Assembly (NCBI GenBank): GCA_044228245.1
Contig: JBGAVG010000006.1
Span: 62,001-126,000 of the forward strand
Source: Methylotenera_A sp044228245
Lineage (GTDB): Bacteria > Pseudomonadota > Gammaproteobacteria > Burkholderiales > Methylophilaceae
Length of the DNA: 64,000 bases
Direction of reading: 5' to 3'
Positions 44,909 to 53,993 of the stretch are shown here, piece after piece. Numbering within the stretch: position 1 is the first letter of the stretch; each line of letters opens with the position of its first letter. The position numbers and the translations under genes are program-made. The notes below the pieces were generated by a model. The model worked only from the letters and a program-made list of their open reading frames with translations, did no database searches and was not told the DNA's origin.

Positions 44909-46690
44909 ATGAGTAAAGTAGCAGGGATCACAAAAGCCAAAGGCAAGCTTCATTTAGGCGACGTGTTGCGCATGCTGGTCAATGATGGCAGGCTGGATAA
45001 ATCGCAGGCCGAAAAACTTTACAAGGATAGAAAACTCGACAGTTCCAACCTGCACCCGATTGTGGTGATTGGCGAACAGAAATGGAAAGATTTACGCTCA
45101 CCGCACCGGGTATTGAGTGTGGATTATCTGTCGCGCTGGCTGGCAGAGAAAGCTGAGCTTGATTTCTATCATATTGATCCGCTCAAACTTGACTTCACTT
45201 CCGCCGCACAAGTGGTTTCAAAAGCCTATGCAGAGCGGCTTAAAATCATGCCGGTTTCGGTCAAAAACGGCGAGGCGGTCATTGCCACTGCCGAGCCCTT
45301 CCAGACTGAATGGATTCCAGATTTAGAGCGCATTATGGATATGCGCATCAAGCTGGTAGTAGCTAATCCACTGGAAATCAGCCGCTATCTGCCCGAAATT
45401 TACAATCTGGCCAACTCGATCAGCCAGGCCAATAGCGCAAAAGCAGGCCAGATTATCGGCGTGCAGAATTTTGAGCAGCTCATTGAACTGGGCAAAGATA
45501 AAAACCTGGATGCCAATGAGCAACACGTGGTGAACATTGTGGATTGGCTGCTCAAATACGCGTTCGAGCAGCGCGCCAGCGATATTCACCTTGAGCCGCG
45601 CCGCAATGTAGGCGTCATGCGCTTTCGCATCGATGGCGTGCTGCATCAGGTGTATCAATTACCGAGCAATATCATGAACGCCATCACCAGCAGGATTAAG
45701 CTGCTAGGCCGCATGGATATGGTGGAGAAACGCCGCCCGCAAGACGGCCGCATTAAGACCGTTAGCAACGATGGCACTGAAATTGAGCTGCGTTTATCGA
45801 CCATGCCAACCGCTTTTGGTGAAAAATTGGTGATGCGTATTTTTACGCCGGATGTCATTGTGCAGGATTTTATCCAGCTTGGATTCTCACAAAAACAATC
45901 CAAGTTATGGGCAGAATGGACCAAAGCGCCTAACGGCATTATTCTAGTCACCGGTCCAACCGGCTCCGGCAAAACCACCACGCTGTACTCCACGCTGAAG
46001 CAGCTCGCCACGCCGGAAGTCAATGTGAGCACGGTGGAAGACCCGATCGAGATGGTCGAACCTGCCTTTAACCAGATGCAGGTGCAAACCAATATCGGCC
46101 TCACGTTTGCCGATGGCATCCGCACACTGATGCGGCAAGACCCCGACATCATCATGGTTGGCGAGATTCGCGACATCGAAACTGCGGACATGGCGATTCA
46201 GGCCGCACTCACAGGCCACTTGGTGCTATCTACCCTGCACACCAATGACGCGCCTTCTGCCGTGACCCGTCTGCTGGATTTAGGCGTACCGGCCTACCTG
46301 ATTCACTCTTCGGTATTGGGCATTATGGCGCAACGCCTGGTACGTACGCTATGTCCTGCCTGCAAAGCCTCCAGGGAGATCAGCGACGAGGAATGGAACT
46401 CCATGATACGTCCTTTCAAAGCAGCCAAGCCAGCTTCCATCATGAAAGCGGTCGGCTGCATTGAATGCCGTAACACAGGTTACCGTGGACGCAGCGGTAT
46501 TTACGAAATGCTCACAATCACACCAAAATTACGCAAACTCATCACACCCAATGCCGATCTGGCGCTGCTTAAAAACATGGCCTATCAGGAAGGGATGCAG
46601 CCACTGATGCTGAATGGCGCAGAAAAAGTGGCCGCCGGATTGACCACTATCGAGGAAGTGCTCAAAGTAGCCCCACCGCTAGACCAATAA
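44909..46690 (+). CDS. GspE/PilB-family secretion or pilus assembly ATPase, orphan
   Basis: A 593-residue hexameric ATPase of the PilB/GspE type. An N-terminal MshEN-like domain (about 55-170) precedes the core with Walker A TGPTGSGKTTTLY, Asp-box VEDPIE, Walker B DIIMVGEIRD, His-box LVLSTLHTND, and the zinc motif CPAC...CIEC. No pilC or pilD is nearby. It could power the pilus built from pilA at 53994 or an unrelated secretion system. It lies 42 bases after nadC. Confidence 0.83.
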   Translation: MSKVAGITKAKGKLHLGDVLRMLVNDGRLDKSQAEKLYKDRKLDSSNLHPIVVIGEQKWKDLRSPHRVLSVDYLSRWLAEKAELDFYHIDPLKLDFTSAAQVVSKAYAERLKIMPVSVKNGEAVIATAEPFQTEWIPDLERIMDMRIKLVVANPLEISRYLPEIYNLANSISQANSAKAGQIIGVQNFEQLIELGKDKNLDANEQHVVNIVDWLLKYAFEQRASDIHLEPRRNVGVMRFRIDGVLHQVYQLPSNIMNAITSRIKLLGRMDMVEKRRPQDGRIKTVSNDGTEIELRLSTMPTAFGEKLVMRIFTPDVIVQDFIQLGFSQKQSKLWAEWTKAPNGIILVTGPTGSGKTTTLYSTLKQLATPEVNVSTVEDPIEMVEPAFNQMQVQTNIGLTFADGIRTLMRQDPDIIMVGEIRDIETADMAIQAALTGHLVLSTLHTNDAPSAVTRLLDLGVPAYLIHSSVLGIMAQRLVRTLCPACKASREISDEEWNSMIRPFKAAKPASIMKAVGCIECRNTGYRGRSGIYEMLTITPKLRKLITPNADLALLKNMAYQEGMQPLMLNGAEKVAAGLTTIEEVLKVAPPLDQ

Positions 46691-46927
46691 CATTGACCTC
46701 AATAGCATTGGCTTCAATAATGGCGGGCTCAACAAAACCAGCAATTCTGGTGCCGGCAGTCAATCCGGTAAAAAAACAGCCGCTCAACACTAACTTTTTG
46801 TTTATTCTGAAGGTTCTTTGTATATTTCAGGAGGTTTATTGGCTGGCAATCTTGACCAAATGTCGCCAAACAGTTAAGGTTTAGGGTTACAGATAAATTA
46901 CACCGGTTTCCCTAAAAATAGAGATTT

Positions 46928-48721
46928 ATGAATCAAGTTTCAATCACAACAGCAGAACCTTCCATTTCGGACAAGTTGCCTTCAGAACAGCCGGCTACCA
47001 GCAAGCACGCTTCTGACAAGCACTGCACTGGCGCCGATATTGTGATCAAGTGCCTGGAGGCCGAAGGCGTCAAGTTCGTTTTTGGCTATCCTGGCGGCGC
47101 GGTTCTGCACATTTATGACGCGATTTATAAACAGAATCACTTTAAGCATATTCTTGTGCGCCATGAGCAGGCCGCGGTACATGCTGCAGATGCGTTTTCC
47201 CGCGCCACCGGCGAAGTAGGTGTAGCACTGGTGACTTCAGGCCCGGGCGCAACCAACGCCATTACCGGCATTGCAACCGCGTATATGGATTCCATCCCGC
47301 TTGTTGTCATCAGCGGACAGGTGCCCGTACCGGCCATCGGTCTGGATGCCTTTCAGGAAGTCGACATGGTCGGCGTAACACGCCCTTGCGTAAAACATAA
47401 CTTTCTGGTGAAAGATGTCAAAGACATCGCAGTCACCATGAAAAAAGCGTTTCATATTGCCAGAACCGGCCGCCCTGGCCCGGTAGTGGTCGATATTCCT
47501 AAAGATATTACCGCGCATCTGGCCGAATTTAATTACCCCAAGAGCATTGAAATGCGCTCTTACAACCCGGTGACAAAAGGCCATAGCGGGCAGATTAAAA
47601 AAGCCGTCAAGCTGCTATTGGAAGCTAAACGCCCCATGGTATATACAGGCGGTGGCGTGGTGCTGGGTAATGCTGCCGAATCATTGATTAAACTGGTTAA
47701 AACACTTGGCGTGCCCGTCACCAACACCCTGATGGGCCTGGGTGGTTATCCGGCTACCGATAAACAGTTTGTGGGCATGCTGGGCATGCACGGTACGTAT
47801 GAAGCCAACATGGCGATGCAAGAGTGCGACGTGCTATTGGCCGTGGGCGCCCGCTTTGATGACCGCGTGATCGGCAACCCCAAACATTTTTTCAGCAAAT
47901 CGCGCACGATTATTCATGTTGACATTGATCCTTCTTCCATATCCAAGCGTGTAAAAGTAGATATACCGATTGTTGGCGATGTGAAATCTGTGTTGGCGGA
48001 AATGTACGATCTAGTTGCTGCAGAAGCGCCCAAGCAATCGCCTGCGCTCAAAGCCTGGTGGGAGCAGATTGAAACGTGGCGTAGCAGACTTTGCCTGAAC
48101 TACAACAACAGCAATGGCCTGATTAAGCCGCAGTACGTCATCGAAAAACTCTGGGAAGTCACCAAAGGGGATGCCTACGTGACCTCTGATGTGGGCCAGC
48201 ACCAGATGTGGGCGGCGCAATATTACAAATTTGACAAACCACGCCGCTGGATCAACTCTGGCGGCTTGGGCACCATGGGCGTAGGCTTGCCGTACGCCAT
48301 GGGCTGCCAGTTTGCAGACCCCACCGCGCAAGTGGCTTGCGTGACTGGCGAAGGCAGTATCCAGATGAACATCCAGGAGCTTTCTACCTGCAAGCAATAT
48401 CATTTGCCAATTAAGGTGATTCTGCTCAATAACCGCTACCTGGGCATGGTGCGGCAATGGCAGGAATTTTTCTATGAGAACCGCTACTCAGAATCTTACA
48501 TGGACAGCCTGCCAGACTTTGTTAAGCTGGCCGAGTCTTACGGCCACGTCGGCATGCAGATTACCCAGCCAGGTGATGTTGAAGGTGCATTAAAGGAAGC
48601 CTTTGCCATGAAAGATCGCTTTGTGTTCATGGATTTCATCACCGACCAGAAAGAAAATGTGTTCCCGATGATTGAGAACGGCAAGGGATTATCTGAAATG
48701 ATTCTGGCGGAGGATTTATAA
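46928..48721 (+). CDS. ilvB: Acetolactate synthase large subunit
   Basis: A 597-residue thiamine diphosphate enzyme, first common step of branched-chain amino acid synthesis. Domains: ThDP pyrimidine (GYPGGAVLHIYDA; HEQAAVHAADA with the catalytic Glu), FAD middle domain, and ThDP pyrophosphate (GEGSIQMNIQELSTC). A roughly 25-residue N-terminal extension precedes the first domain. The 237 bases upstream hold no convincing attenuator; a weak TTGACC-17-TAAGGT promoter is seen at 46852-46880. Confidence 0.93.
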   Translation: MNQVSITTAEPSISDKLPSEQPATSKHASDKHCTGADIVIKCLEAEGVKFVFGYPGGAVLHIYDAIYKQNHFKHILVRHEQAAVHAADAFSRATGEVGVALVTSGPGATNAITGIATAYMDSIPLVVISGQVPVPAIGLDAFQEVDMVGVTRPCVKHNFLVKDVKDIAVTMKKAFHIARTGRPGPVVVDIPKDITAHLAEFNYPKSIEMRSYNPVTKGHSGQIKKAVKLLLEAKRPMVYTGGGVVLGNAAESLIKLVKTLGVPVTNTLMGLGGYPATDKQFVGMLGMHGTYEANMAMQECDVLLAVGARFDDRVIGNPKHFFSKSRTIIHVDIDPSSISKRVKVDIPIVGDVKSVLAEMYDLVAAEAPKQSPALKAWWEQIETWRSRLCLNYNNSNGLIKPQYVIEKLWEVTKGDAYVTSDVGQHQMWAAQYYKFDKPRRWINSGGLGTMGVGLPYAMGCQFADPTAQVACVTGEGSIQMNIQELSTCKQYHLPIKVILLNNRYLGMVRQWQEFFYENRYSESYMDSLPDFVKLAESYGHVGMQITQPGDVEGALKEAFAMKDRFVFMDFITDQKENVFPMIENGKGLSEMILAEDL

Positions 48722-48723
48722 TC

Positions 48724-49215
48724 ATGCGCCACATTGTTTCACTGTTAATGGAAAACGAATCTGGCGCGCTCTCCCGCGTAGCAGGCCTGTTTTCAGCACG
48801 CGGCTATAACATCGAATCGCTCACCGTTGCGGCGACCGAGGATCCAACATTATCGCGCATGACGATTGTGACCAGCGGCTCTGATGAAGTGATCGAGCAA
48901 ATCATCAAACAGCTCAACAAGCTGGTTGACGTGGTAAAAGTGCTGGATTTGAACGACGGCAAATTTATCGAGCGTGAATTGATGCTGATCAAGGTTAAAG
49001 CAACCAGCGCACATCGTGAGGAAATGAAACGCATGTGTGACATTTTCCGTGGCCGCATTATCGATGTGGCGGATGGAAGTTTTACCATAGAGCTTACCGG
49101 CTCGGGCACCAAGCTGGATGCTTTTATCGAGAGCTTGGACAAAACCGCAATTCTGGAAACTGTGCGAACAGGGGCGTCAGGCATCGGCCGGGGCGACCGC
49201 ATTTTGAAAATATAA
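48724..49215 (+). CDS. ilvH: Acetolactate synthase small (regulatory) subunit
   Basis: A 163-residue ACT-domain protein that gives valine feedback to IlvB. MRHIVSLLMENESGALSRVAGLFSARGYNIESL is the ACT start (the segment is standard), and the C-terminal domain ends GRGDRIL. It starts 2 bases after ilvB. Confidence 0.93.
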   Translation: MRHIVSLLMENESGALSRVAGLFSARGYNIESLTVAATEDPTLSRMTIVTSGSDEVIEQIIKQLNKLVDVVKVLDLNDGKFIERELMLIKVKATSAHREEMKRMCDIFRGRIIDVADGSFTIELTGSGTKLDAFIESLDKTAILETVRTGASGIGRGDRILKI

Positions 49216-49265
49216 CCAAACAATATCCAAAATAATTAAGTATTTGTATCGAAAGGCAAATCATA

Positions 49266-50282
49266 ATGAAAGTTTACTACGACAAAGACGCTGATTTAAG
49301 CATCATCAAAAGCAAGAAAGTAACCATCGTGGGCTATGGCTCGCAAGGCCACGCGCACGCCGCCAACCTGAAAGACAGCGGAGCAACTGTGACTATTGGC
49401 TTACGTCAGGGCGGCAGTTCATGGGCAAAAGCCGTAGGCGCTGGCCATAAAGTGCTGGAAATTGCGGATGCCGTAAAAGAGGCTGATGTTGTGATGGTGT
49501 TATTGCCAGACGAAACCATGGCCGCTATTTTTGATGCCGAGATTGCACCAAACCTGAAGAAAGGTGCTGCACTGGCTTTTGCGCATGGATTTAACATTCA
49601 CTACAACCAGATTGTGCCACGCGCGGATTTGGACGTGATCATGATTGCACCAAAAGGCCCAGGCCACACCGTGCGTTCAGAATACCTTAAAGGCGGCGGC
49701 GTACCTTCATTGATTGCTGTGTATCAGGACAAATCTGGCAAAGCCAAAGACATCGCGCTTTCATATGCAGCAGCCAACGGCGGCACCAAAGGTGGCGTGA
49801 TTGAAACTGACTTCCGCGAAGAAACAGAAACCGACCTGTTCGGCGAACAAGCTGTATTATGCGGCGGCGCGGTAGAACTGGTTAAGGCTGGCTTCGAGAC
49901 ATTGGTAGACGCTGGATACGCACCTGAAATGGCATACTTTGAGTGCCTGCACGAGCTGAAATTGATTGTTGATTTGATGTACGAAGGCGGCATCGCCAAC
50001 ATGAACTACTCGATCTCGAACAATGCTGAATATGGCGAATATGTAACCGGCCCTAAAGTGATTAACGACGAATCACGTTACGCCATGCAAGAAGCGTTAG
50101 CCAACATTCAAAATGGCAATTACGCTAAACAGTTCATTTTAGAAGGTCGCACTAACTACCCAGAAATGACGGCACGTCGCCGCCTGAATGCAGCGCATCC
50201 GATTGAACAAGTGGGCGGCCAGTTGCGCGCCATGATGCCTTGGATTGCGAAAAACAAACTGGTCGATCAGTCTAAAAACTAA
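49266..50282 (+). CDS. ilvC: Ketol-acid reductoisomerase
   Basis: A 338-residue class I enzyme using NADPH, second step to valine and isoleucine. GYGSQGHAHAANLKDSG is the nucleotide site, and PKGPGHTVRSEY and the DFREETETDLFGEQAVLCGG metal site follow. AAAGG lies upstream of the ATG. A hairpin terminator follows 20 bases after the stop. Confidence 0.95.
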   Translation: MKVYYDKDADLSIIKSKKVTIVGYGSQGHAHAANLKDSGATVTIGLRQGGSSWAKAVGAGHKVLEIADAVKEADVVMVLLPDETMAAIFDAEIAPNLKKGAALAFAHGFNIHYNQIVPRADLDVIMIAPKGPGHTVRSEYLKGGGVPSLIAVYQDKSGKAKDIALSYAAANGGTKGGVIETDFREETETDLFGEQAVLCGGAVELVKAGFETLVDAGYAPEMAYFECLHELKLIVDLMYEGGIANMNYSISNNAEYGEYVTGPKVINDESRYAMQEALANIQNGNYAKQFILEGRTNYPEMTARRRLNAAHPIEQVGGQLRAMMPWIAKNKLVDQSKN

Positions 50283-50302
50283 TCGCAAACTATTCATTTT
50301 AG

Positions 50303-50334
50303 AGGGCAAGACGCAAGACGTTTTGCCCTTTTTT
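50303..50334 (+). terminator. Rho-independent terminator after ilvC
   Basis: AGGGCAAGAC (50303-50312) pairs with GTTTTGCCCT (50320-50329) with one G-T wobble, 7-base loop and T6. It lies just before the TTG start chosen for psd, separating it from the ilv operon. Confidence 0.75.
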
Positions 50335-50349
50335 ATTGAAGGATTTCAA

Positions 50350-51189
50350 TTGCCATTCTCTATCGTCTTACAATATTTACTGCCAAAACAAGCCATTACC
50401 ATGCTTGCGGGAAAATTCGCCACATTGCAGGGGGGGCAACTGACCACCGCCGTCATTGGCTGGTTTGTGCAGCGCTACAACGTCAACATGGCCGAAGCCG
50501 CTAATCCTGACATTGCAAGCTATACAAGCTTTAACGAGTTTTTTACGCGGCCCCTAAAAAATAACGCCCGCCCTCTGGCGCAAGCTGAGTTTGTTTGTCC
50601 AGTCGACGGCGCCATTAGTCAATTTGGCAATATCGAGCAGGATCAGATTTTTCAGGCCAAAGGTCACAACTATTCAACACTGGCGCTGCTCGCAGGCCAG
50701 CAGCCATTAGCCGCCAAGTTTGAAAATGGTCATTTTGCATGCCTGTATTTAAGCCCGAAAGACTACCACCGCATCCACATGCCTTGCGATGGCACATTAA
50801 AAAGCATGGCCTATGTGCCAGGCGATTTATTCTCCGTCAACCCGACTACCGCAGCCAATGTCCCCAATTTATTCGCGCGTAATGAACGTGTGGTATGCGA
50901 GTTTGAATCAGAAAAGCACGGCACTTTCGTGATGGTGCTGGTAGGCGCAACCATCGTCGGCAGCATGGCGACGATTTGGCATGGGGTAGTCAACCCGCCA
51001 CGCTCAAAAAATGTCCGGAGTTGGTCTTACCTTGATAAAAACATCCAGTTAAAACAGGGCGATGAAATGGGACGTTTTTTGTTAGGCTCTACCGTAGTGA
51101 TGCTGTTTGAAAAAGATGCGCTGCAATTTAATGCGGACTGGCAGCCAGCGCGCACTGTCAGGCTGGGTGAAACGATGAGCGCTCAATAA
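50350..51189 (+). CDS. psd: Phosphatidylserine decarboxylase proenzyme
   Basis: A 279-residue inner-membrane proenzyme that makes phosphatidylethanolamine. The LGST cleavage site (producing the pyruvoyl serine) is present near the C-terminus, with YLSPKDYHRIHMP and the VDG segment. I choose TTG at 50350 because GAAGGA lies 6-7 bases upstream and the protein starts LPFSIVLQYLLP as in relatives; the open frame back to 50245 overlaps ilvC and the terminator. Confidence 0.88.
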   Translation: MPFSIVLQYLLPKQAITMLAGKFATLQGGQLTTAVIGWFVQRYNVNMAEAANPDIASYTSFNEFFTRPLKNNARPLAQAEFVCPVDGAISQFGNIEQDQIFQAKGHNYSTLALLAGQQPLAAKFENGHFACLYLSPKDYHRIHMPCDGTLKSMAYVPGDLFSVNPTTAANVPNLFARNERVVCEFESEKHGTFVMVLVGATIVGSMATIWHGVVNPPRSKNVRSWSYLDKNIQLKQGDEMGRFLLGSTVVMLFEKDALQFNADWQPARTVRLGETMSAQ

Positions 51190-51208
51190 TCATCCAAGCA
51201 AATAAAAA

Positions 51209-51240
51209 ACCTGCGCCAAATAATTTCTGGGCAGGTATTT
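51209..51240. terminator. Probable bidirectional terminator between psd and rppH
   Basis: ACCTGC (51209-51214) and GCAGGT (51231-51236) form a short stem flanked by A-run and T-rich sequence, between convergent genes. Confidence 0.5.
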
Positions 51241-51254
51241 TATTTGAATGACCG

Positions 51255-51770
51255 TTATACTTGCTTAGCCGTATTTTTATGCGAGCTCGGCCTAACTTTG
51301 TGATGCAGGTGCGCCGACAACTCGTTTAGCGCCAGTTTATATACTTCACGCTTGAACTCTATCACATCCTCAAGCGGCACCCAGTAATCGCTCCAGCGCC
51401 ATGCGTCGAATTCAGGATGTTCACTCGCACGCAGCGAAACATCCGTATCGCGCCCTATCATGCGCAGCAAATACCAAATCTGCTTTTGACCCCGGTAACT
51501 GCCGCGCCACTCGCGCTTGATCCAGCTGGATGGCACCTCGTAGCGCAGCCAGTCACGCGTGCGACCTAAAATTTGCACATGCTCCGGCCGTAAGCCAACT
51601 TCCTCCATCAGCTCACGGTACATAGCCTGCTCTGGGCTTTCGCCGTATTTAATGCCGCCTTGTGGAAACTGCCAAGCGTGTTCTCGAATACGCTTGCCCC
51701 AAAACACCTGATTTTGAGCGTTACACAGAATAATCCCCACATTCGGGCGAAATCCGTCACGATCTAACAT
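51255..51770 (-). CDS. rppH: RNA pyrophosphohydrolase
   Basis: A 171-residue Nudix enzyme that removes 5' pyrophosphate from mRNA to trigger decay. It starts MLDRDGFRPNVGIILCN and has the full Nudix box GGIKYGESPEQAMYRELMEEVG. Downstream motifs LRYEVPSSWIKREW and YLLRMIG are typical. Confidence 0.93.
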   Translation of the reverse strand: MLDRDGFRPNVGIILCNAQNQVFWGKRIREHAWQFPQGGIKYGESPEQAMYRELMEEVGLRPEHVQILGRTRDWLRYEVPSSWIKREWRGSYRGQKQIWYLLRMIGRDTDVSLRASEHPEFDAWRWSDYWVPLEDVIEFKREVYKLALNELSAHLHHKVRPSSHKNTAKQV

Positions 51771-51854
51771 ATTGCAACTACCTAAATTGTTTACGCCATT
51801 TTTTCATATTTTAAGCGCTATGGAAAGCAGGCATTTGAATTTAGAATGTAATTT

Positions 51855-52802
51855 ATGAGAATACTTATCTTGGTTTTATTGTTGCAGCTCAGCGCGTGCA
51901 CGGCAATATTCAATAAAGGCAGCACCGCTTATATCACCAACCAGGGCGACAACACGGTTTCAGTCATTGATATACTCCAAGGCAAAGTCACTCAAACCAT
52001 CGCCGTTGGTAAAGCGCCCGTGGGTGTCGCAGTATCAAAATCGCTAAAGCGCGCGTTTGTTACCAACGTAGAAAGCGGCGACATTTCCGTTATTGACACC
52101 ATTAGCAACCAGGTAATTGAAACCATCAGAATCGGCGGCTCGCCTGTGGGTATCGCCATCGCGTCCGATAACAAAACGCTGTATGTCGCCGACTGGTTTA
52201 GCGACCGCATACTTGCCATAAACACAGCCAGCTATAATCAGCGCCGAGAAGTCATTGTCGCCAAAGCGCCTGCGGGCTTGCAAATAAGCCCTGATAACAA
52301 ATGGTTATACATTGCAGCGCGCGACACTAATGAAATCGCGGTGATTGATACGGCCACGCTGACGATTTCCAAACGCATTGCCGTCGGCGAGCATCCGTTT
52401 GGGCTTGCGCTAAGCAAAGATGGCAGCACACTTTATACCGTGAACGTGTACGAAAATACCGTTTCACTTATCAATACTAAAACCTGGCAGCAAACTAAAA
52501 TAAAAGTGGGGGAACACCCTTATTGCGCGGTTTCCAGCCCAGACAGCAAAACACTGTATGTCACCAACACGCAGGATGACACGGTTTCTGTGATTGATGT
52601 AGCAAGTAAAAAACCCATTACAACCATTGAGGTCGGCATGACGCCGGAAGGCATCAGTTACGATGCAGCGAGCCATCAGGTGCTGGTCGCCAGCTGGGGT
52701 GAAAACCAGGTCAGCGTGATTGATGCGCGAACCAACAAACTTAAAGACCATATTAAAACGGGTGATAAAAGCCGTGCATTCGGACAGTTTATATTGCCCT
52801 AA
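51855..52802 (+). CDS. YncE-like seven-bladed propeller lipoprotein
   Basis: A 315-residue lipoprotein (LSAC, Cys15) made of about seven repeats of the YVTNxxxxTVSVIDxxxxKVxxTIxVGxxPxG type. YVTN-family propellers are periplasmic or surface binding proteins, some with an association to quinoprotein dehydrogenases in methylotrophs. An MxaD-like gene follows. No catalytic residues are visible. Confidence 0.8.
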   Translation: MRILILVLLLQLSACTAIFNKGSTAYITNQGDNTVSVIDILQGKVTQTIAVGKAPVGVAVSKSLKRAFVTNVESGDISVIDTISNQVIETIRIGGSPVGIAIASDNKTLYVADWFSDRILAINTASYNQRREVIVAKAPAGLQISPDNKWLYIAARDTNEIAVIDTATLTISKRIAVGEHPFGLALSKDGSTLYTVNVYENTVSLINTKTWQQTKIKVGEHPYCAVSSPDSKTLYVTNTQDDTVSVIDVASKKPITTIEVGMTPEGISYDAASHQVLVASWGENQVSVIDARTNKLKDHIKTGDKSRAFGQFILP

Positions 52803-52828
52803 TAAGATATAGAAACGCAGTTTGTTTT

Positions 52829-52854
52829 GTAGTAGCGAATAAATTCGCTCCTAC
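52829..52854. repeat. REP-like hairpin upstream of the MxaD-like gene
   Basis: GTAGTAGCGAAT (52829-52840) pairs with ATTCGCTCCTAC (52843-52854), one mismatch. On the minus strand it contains GTAGGAGCGAAT, close to the core of widespread Pseudomonas-type REP elements. Confidence 0.6.
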
Positions 52855-52974
52855 CAAGCCCGTCAACGCTACACCATATCAAGCGTTACTCAAACCGTGG
52901 GCTTATTGGCTCATCTGATTTATAATAACGCGTTGTATTTATTTTTTGCTTGGTTTATTTACTGGAGATATTGA

Positions 52975-53499
52975 ATGAAAAAGTTTTTAGCATTGCTTGC
53001 ATTGGCAATTTTACCGCTGACCGTTGCAGCGCACGGCCCTAGCCCACAAAAAGTTGAAAAAACCATCACCATCAAGGCGCCGCCTGCAAAAGTGTGGGCC
53101 ATAGTAAAAGATTTTGGCAACATGCAAGCTTGGCACCCAGCCATTGCCAGTGATAAATTAGAGAAAAAAGGTGAAGAAACCTTCAGAACGCTGACATTGA
53201 AATCTGGTGGCGAGATTTACGAAAAACTGCGTAGCGCCGATGACAAAGACATGAAACTGAAATACGAAATCGTGAGCGGCGTAGCACCGGTAGCTGATTA
53301 CAACTCATTCATGACAGTAACCTCTGGCCCGGGTGCTGGCGAATCCACCGTGACATGGGTAGGCCGTTTTTACCGCACCTACAAGTTAAACCCACCTATT
53401 CCAGCAGGTCAGGATGACGAAACAGCCGTGAAATTTGTGACTGACGTTTATGATGCCGGTTTAGCTGGTTTGAAAAAGGCAGCCGAAAACTCAAAGTAA
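52975..53499 (+). CDS. MxaD-like SRPBCC-family exported protein
   Basis: A 174-residue protein with a signal peptide (1-19, ending VAA) and a single START/SRPBCC fold: KTITIKAPPAKVWAIVKDFGNMQAWHP is the typical first strand and helix. MxaD in methylotrophs aids electron flow from methanol dehydrogenase to cytochrome cL; the resemblance is to that family, but this gene is outside an mxa cluster. GGAGATATTG precedes the ATG. It is framed by two REP-like hairpins. Confidence 0.82.
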   Translation: MKKFLALLALAILPLTVAAHGPSPQKVEKTITIKAPPAKVWAIVKDFGNMQAWHPAIASDKLEKKGEETFRTLTLKSGGEIYEKLRSADDKDMKLKYEIVSGVAPVADYNSFMTVTSGPGAGESTVTWVGRFYRTYKLNPPIPAGQDDETAVKFVTDVYDAGLAGLKKAAENSK

Positions 53500-53570
53500 C
53501 TGGCCAGGCAACTGGCGCAGTGACTAATACATCCTCTGGCAAAAAATCATGGTGGAAGTTTTGGTAAATC

Positions 53571-53633
53571 TGTAGGAGCAAAGCCTCTTCGCGAGTAAAA
53601 AAATTACTATCGGCATAGGCCGCGCCTCCTACA
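53571..53633. repeat. REP-like long hairpin downstream of the MxaD-like gene
   Basis: TGTAGGAG (53571-53578) and CTCCTACA (53626-53633) bound a roughly 63-base unit with internal CTCTTCGCGAG pairing. It shares the GTAGGAGC core with the unit at 52829-52854. The gap 53500-53993 also holds two terminator-like hairpins and the pilA promoter; no gene is seen in it. Confidence 0.55.
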
Positions 53634-53667
53634 AAAAAAGGATCGCAAATTTGCGATCCTTTTTTAT
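53634..53667. terminator. Palindromic terminator after the MxaD-like gene
   Basis: GGATCGCAAATTTGCGATCC is an unbroken palindrome (53640-53659) flanked by A6-7 and T6-7. It could act on both strands. Confidence 0.75.
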
Positions 53668-53755
53668 TTAACAGCATAGCCCACAATACCCGCTCGTAAA
53701 GGGTGACGCAAACTGCATCAAGCCACGGCCAGAAGGTGACAAGTTTGGTATGGTA

Positions 53756-53770
53756 TGACACTTTTTGTCA
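53756..53770 (+). promoter_or_regulatory. Candidate activator site for pilA (PilR-like)
   Basis: TGACA-CTTTT-TGTCA is a perfect 5-bp inverted repeat about 130 bases before the -24 element. PilR sites contain TGTC-type half-sites upstream of sigma-54 pilin promoters. Assignment is by pattern and position only. Confidence 0.4.
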
Positions 53771-53782
53771 ATCCAATGCTTG

Positions 53783-53809
53783 AAAAAACGGGGTAAAACC
53801 CGTTTTTTT
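53783..53809 (+). terminator. Terminator-like hairpin upstream of the pilA promoter
   Basis: AAAAAACGGG (53783-53792) pairs with CCCGTTTTTT (53799-53808), 6-base loop. It would shield pilA from upstream transcription. Confidence 0.6.
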
Positions 53810-53900
53810 ATGCCTTTAATTGCTCAATTCAGTAGCTACTTTTTGATGTAAATTATTTTATATATTAAAAAACAATAAGTTAACTAATGTTATTCCAAGT

Positions 53901-53916
53901 TGGCACACCCGTTGCT
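53901..53916 (+). promoter_or_regulatory. Sigma-54 promoter of pilA
   Basis: TGGCAC (53901-53906), five bases, TTGCT (53912-53916) is an exact -24/-12 match. Transcription should begin near 53927, about 67 bases before the pilA ATG. RpoN/PilRS control of the major pilin is established in Pseudomonas and relatives. Confidence 0.9.
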
Positions 53917-53993
53917 AATACTTATTCAAGCACTGGTATCAACAACGTTCAGTGTGTTTATACTAAATATTATTTTTCACAAAGGAAATGAAC

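Noticed and set aside
46693..46884. 63-codon frame from TTG between the GspE/PilB ATPase gene and ilvB, rich in Ile, Leu, Val; possible ilv leader peptide
   Set aside because: No ribosome binding site, starts 3 bases after a stop, and no terminator/antiterminator pair is visible before ilvB.
53396..53761. 121-codon minus-strand frame over the end of the MxaD-like gene
   Set aside because: It crosses a REP-like hairpin and a terminator and overlaps a well supported gene.
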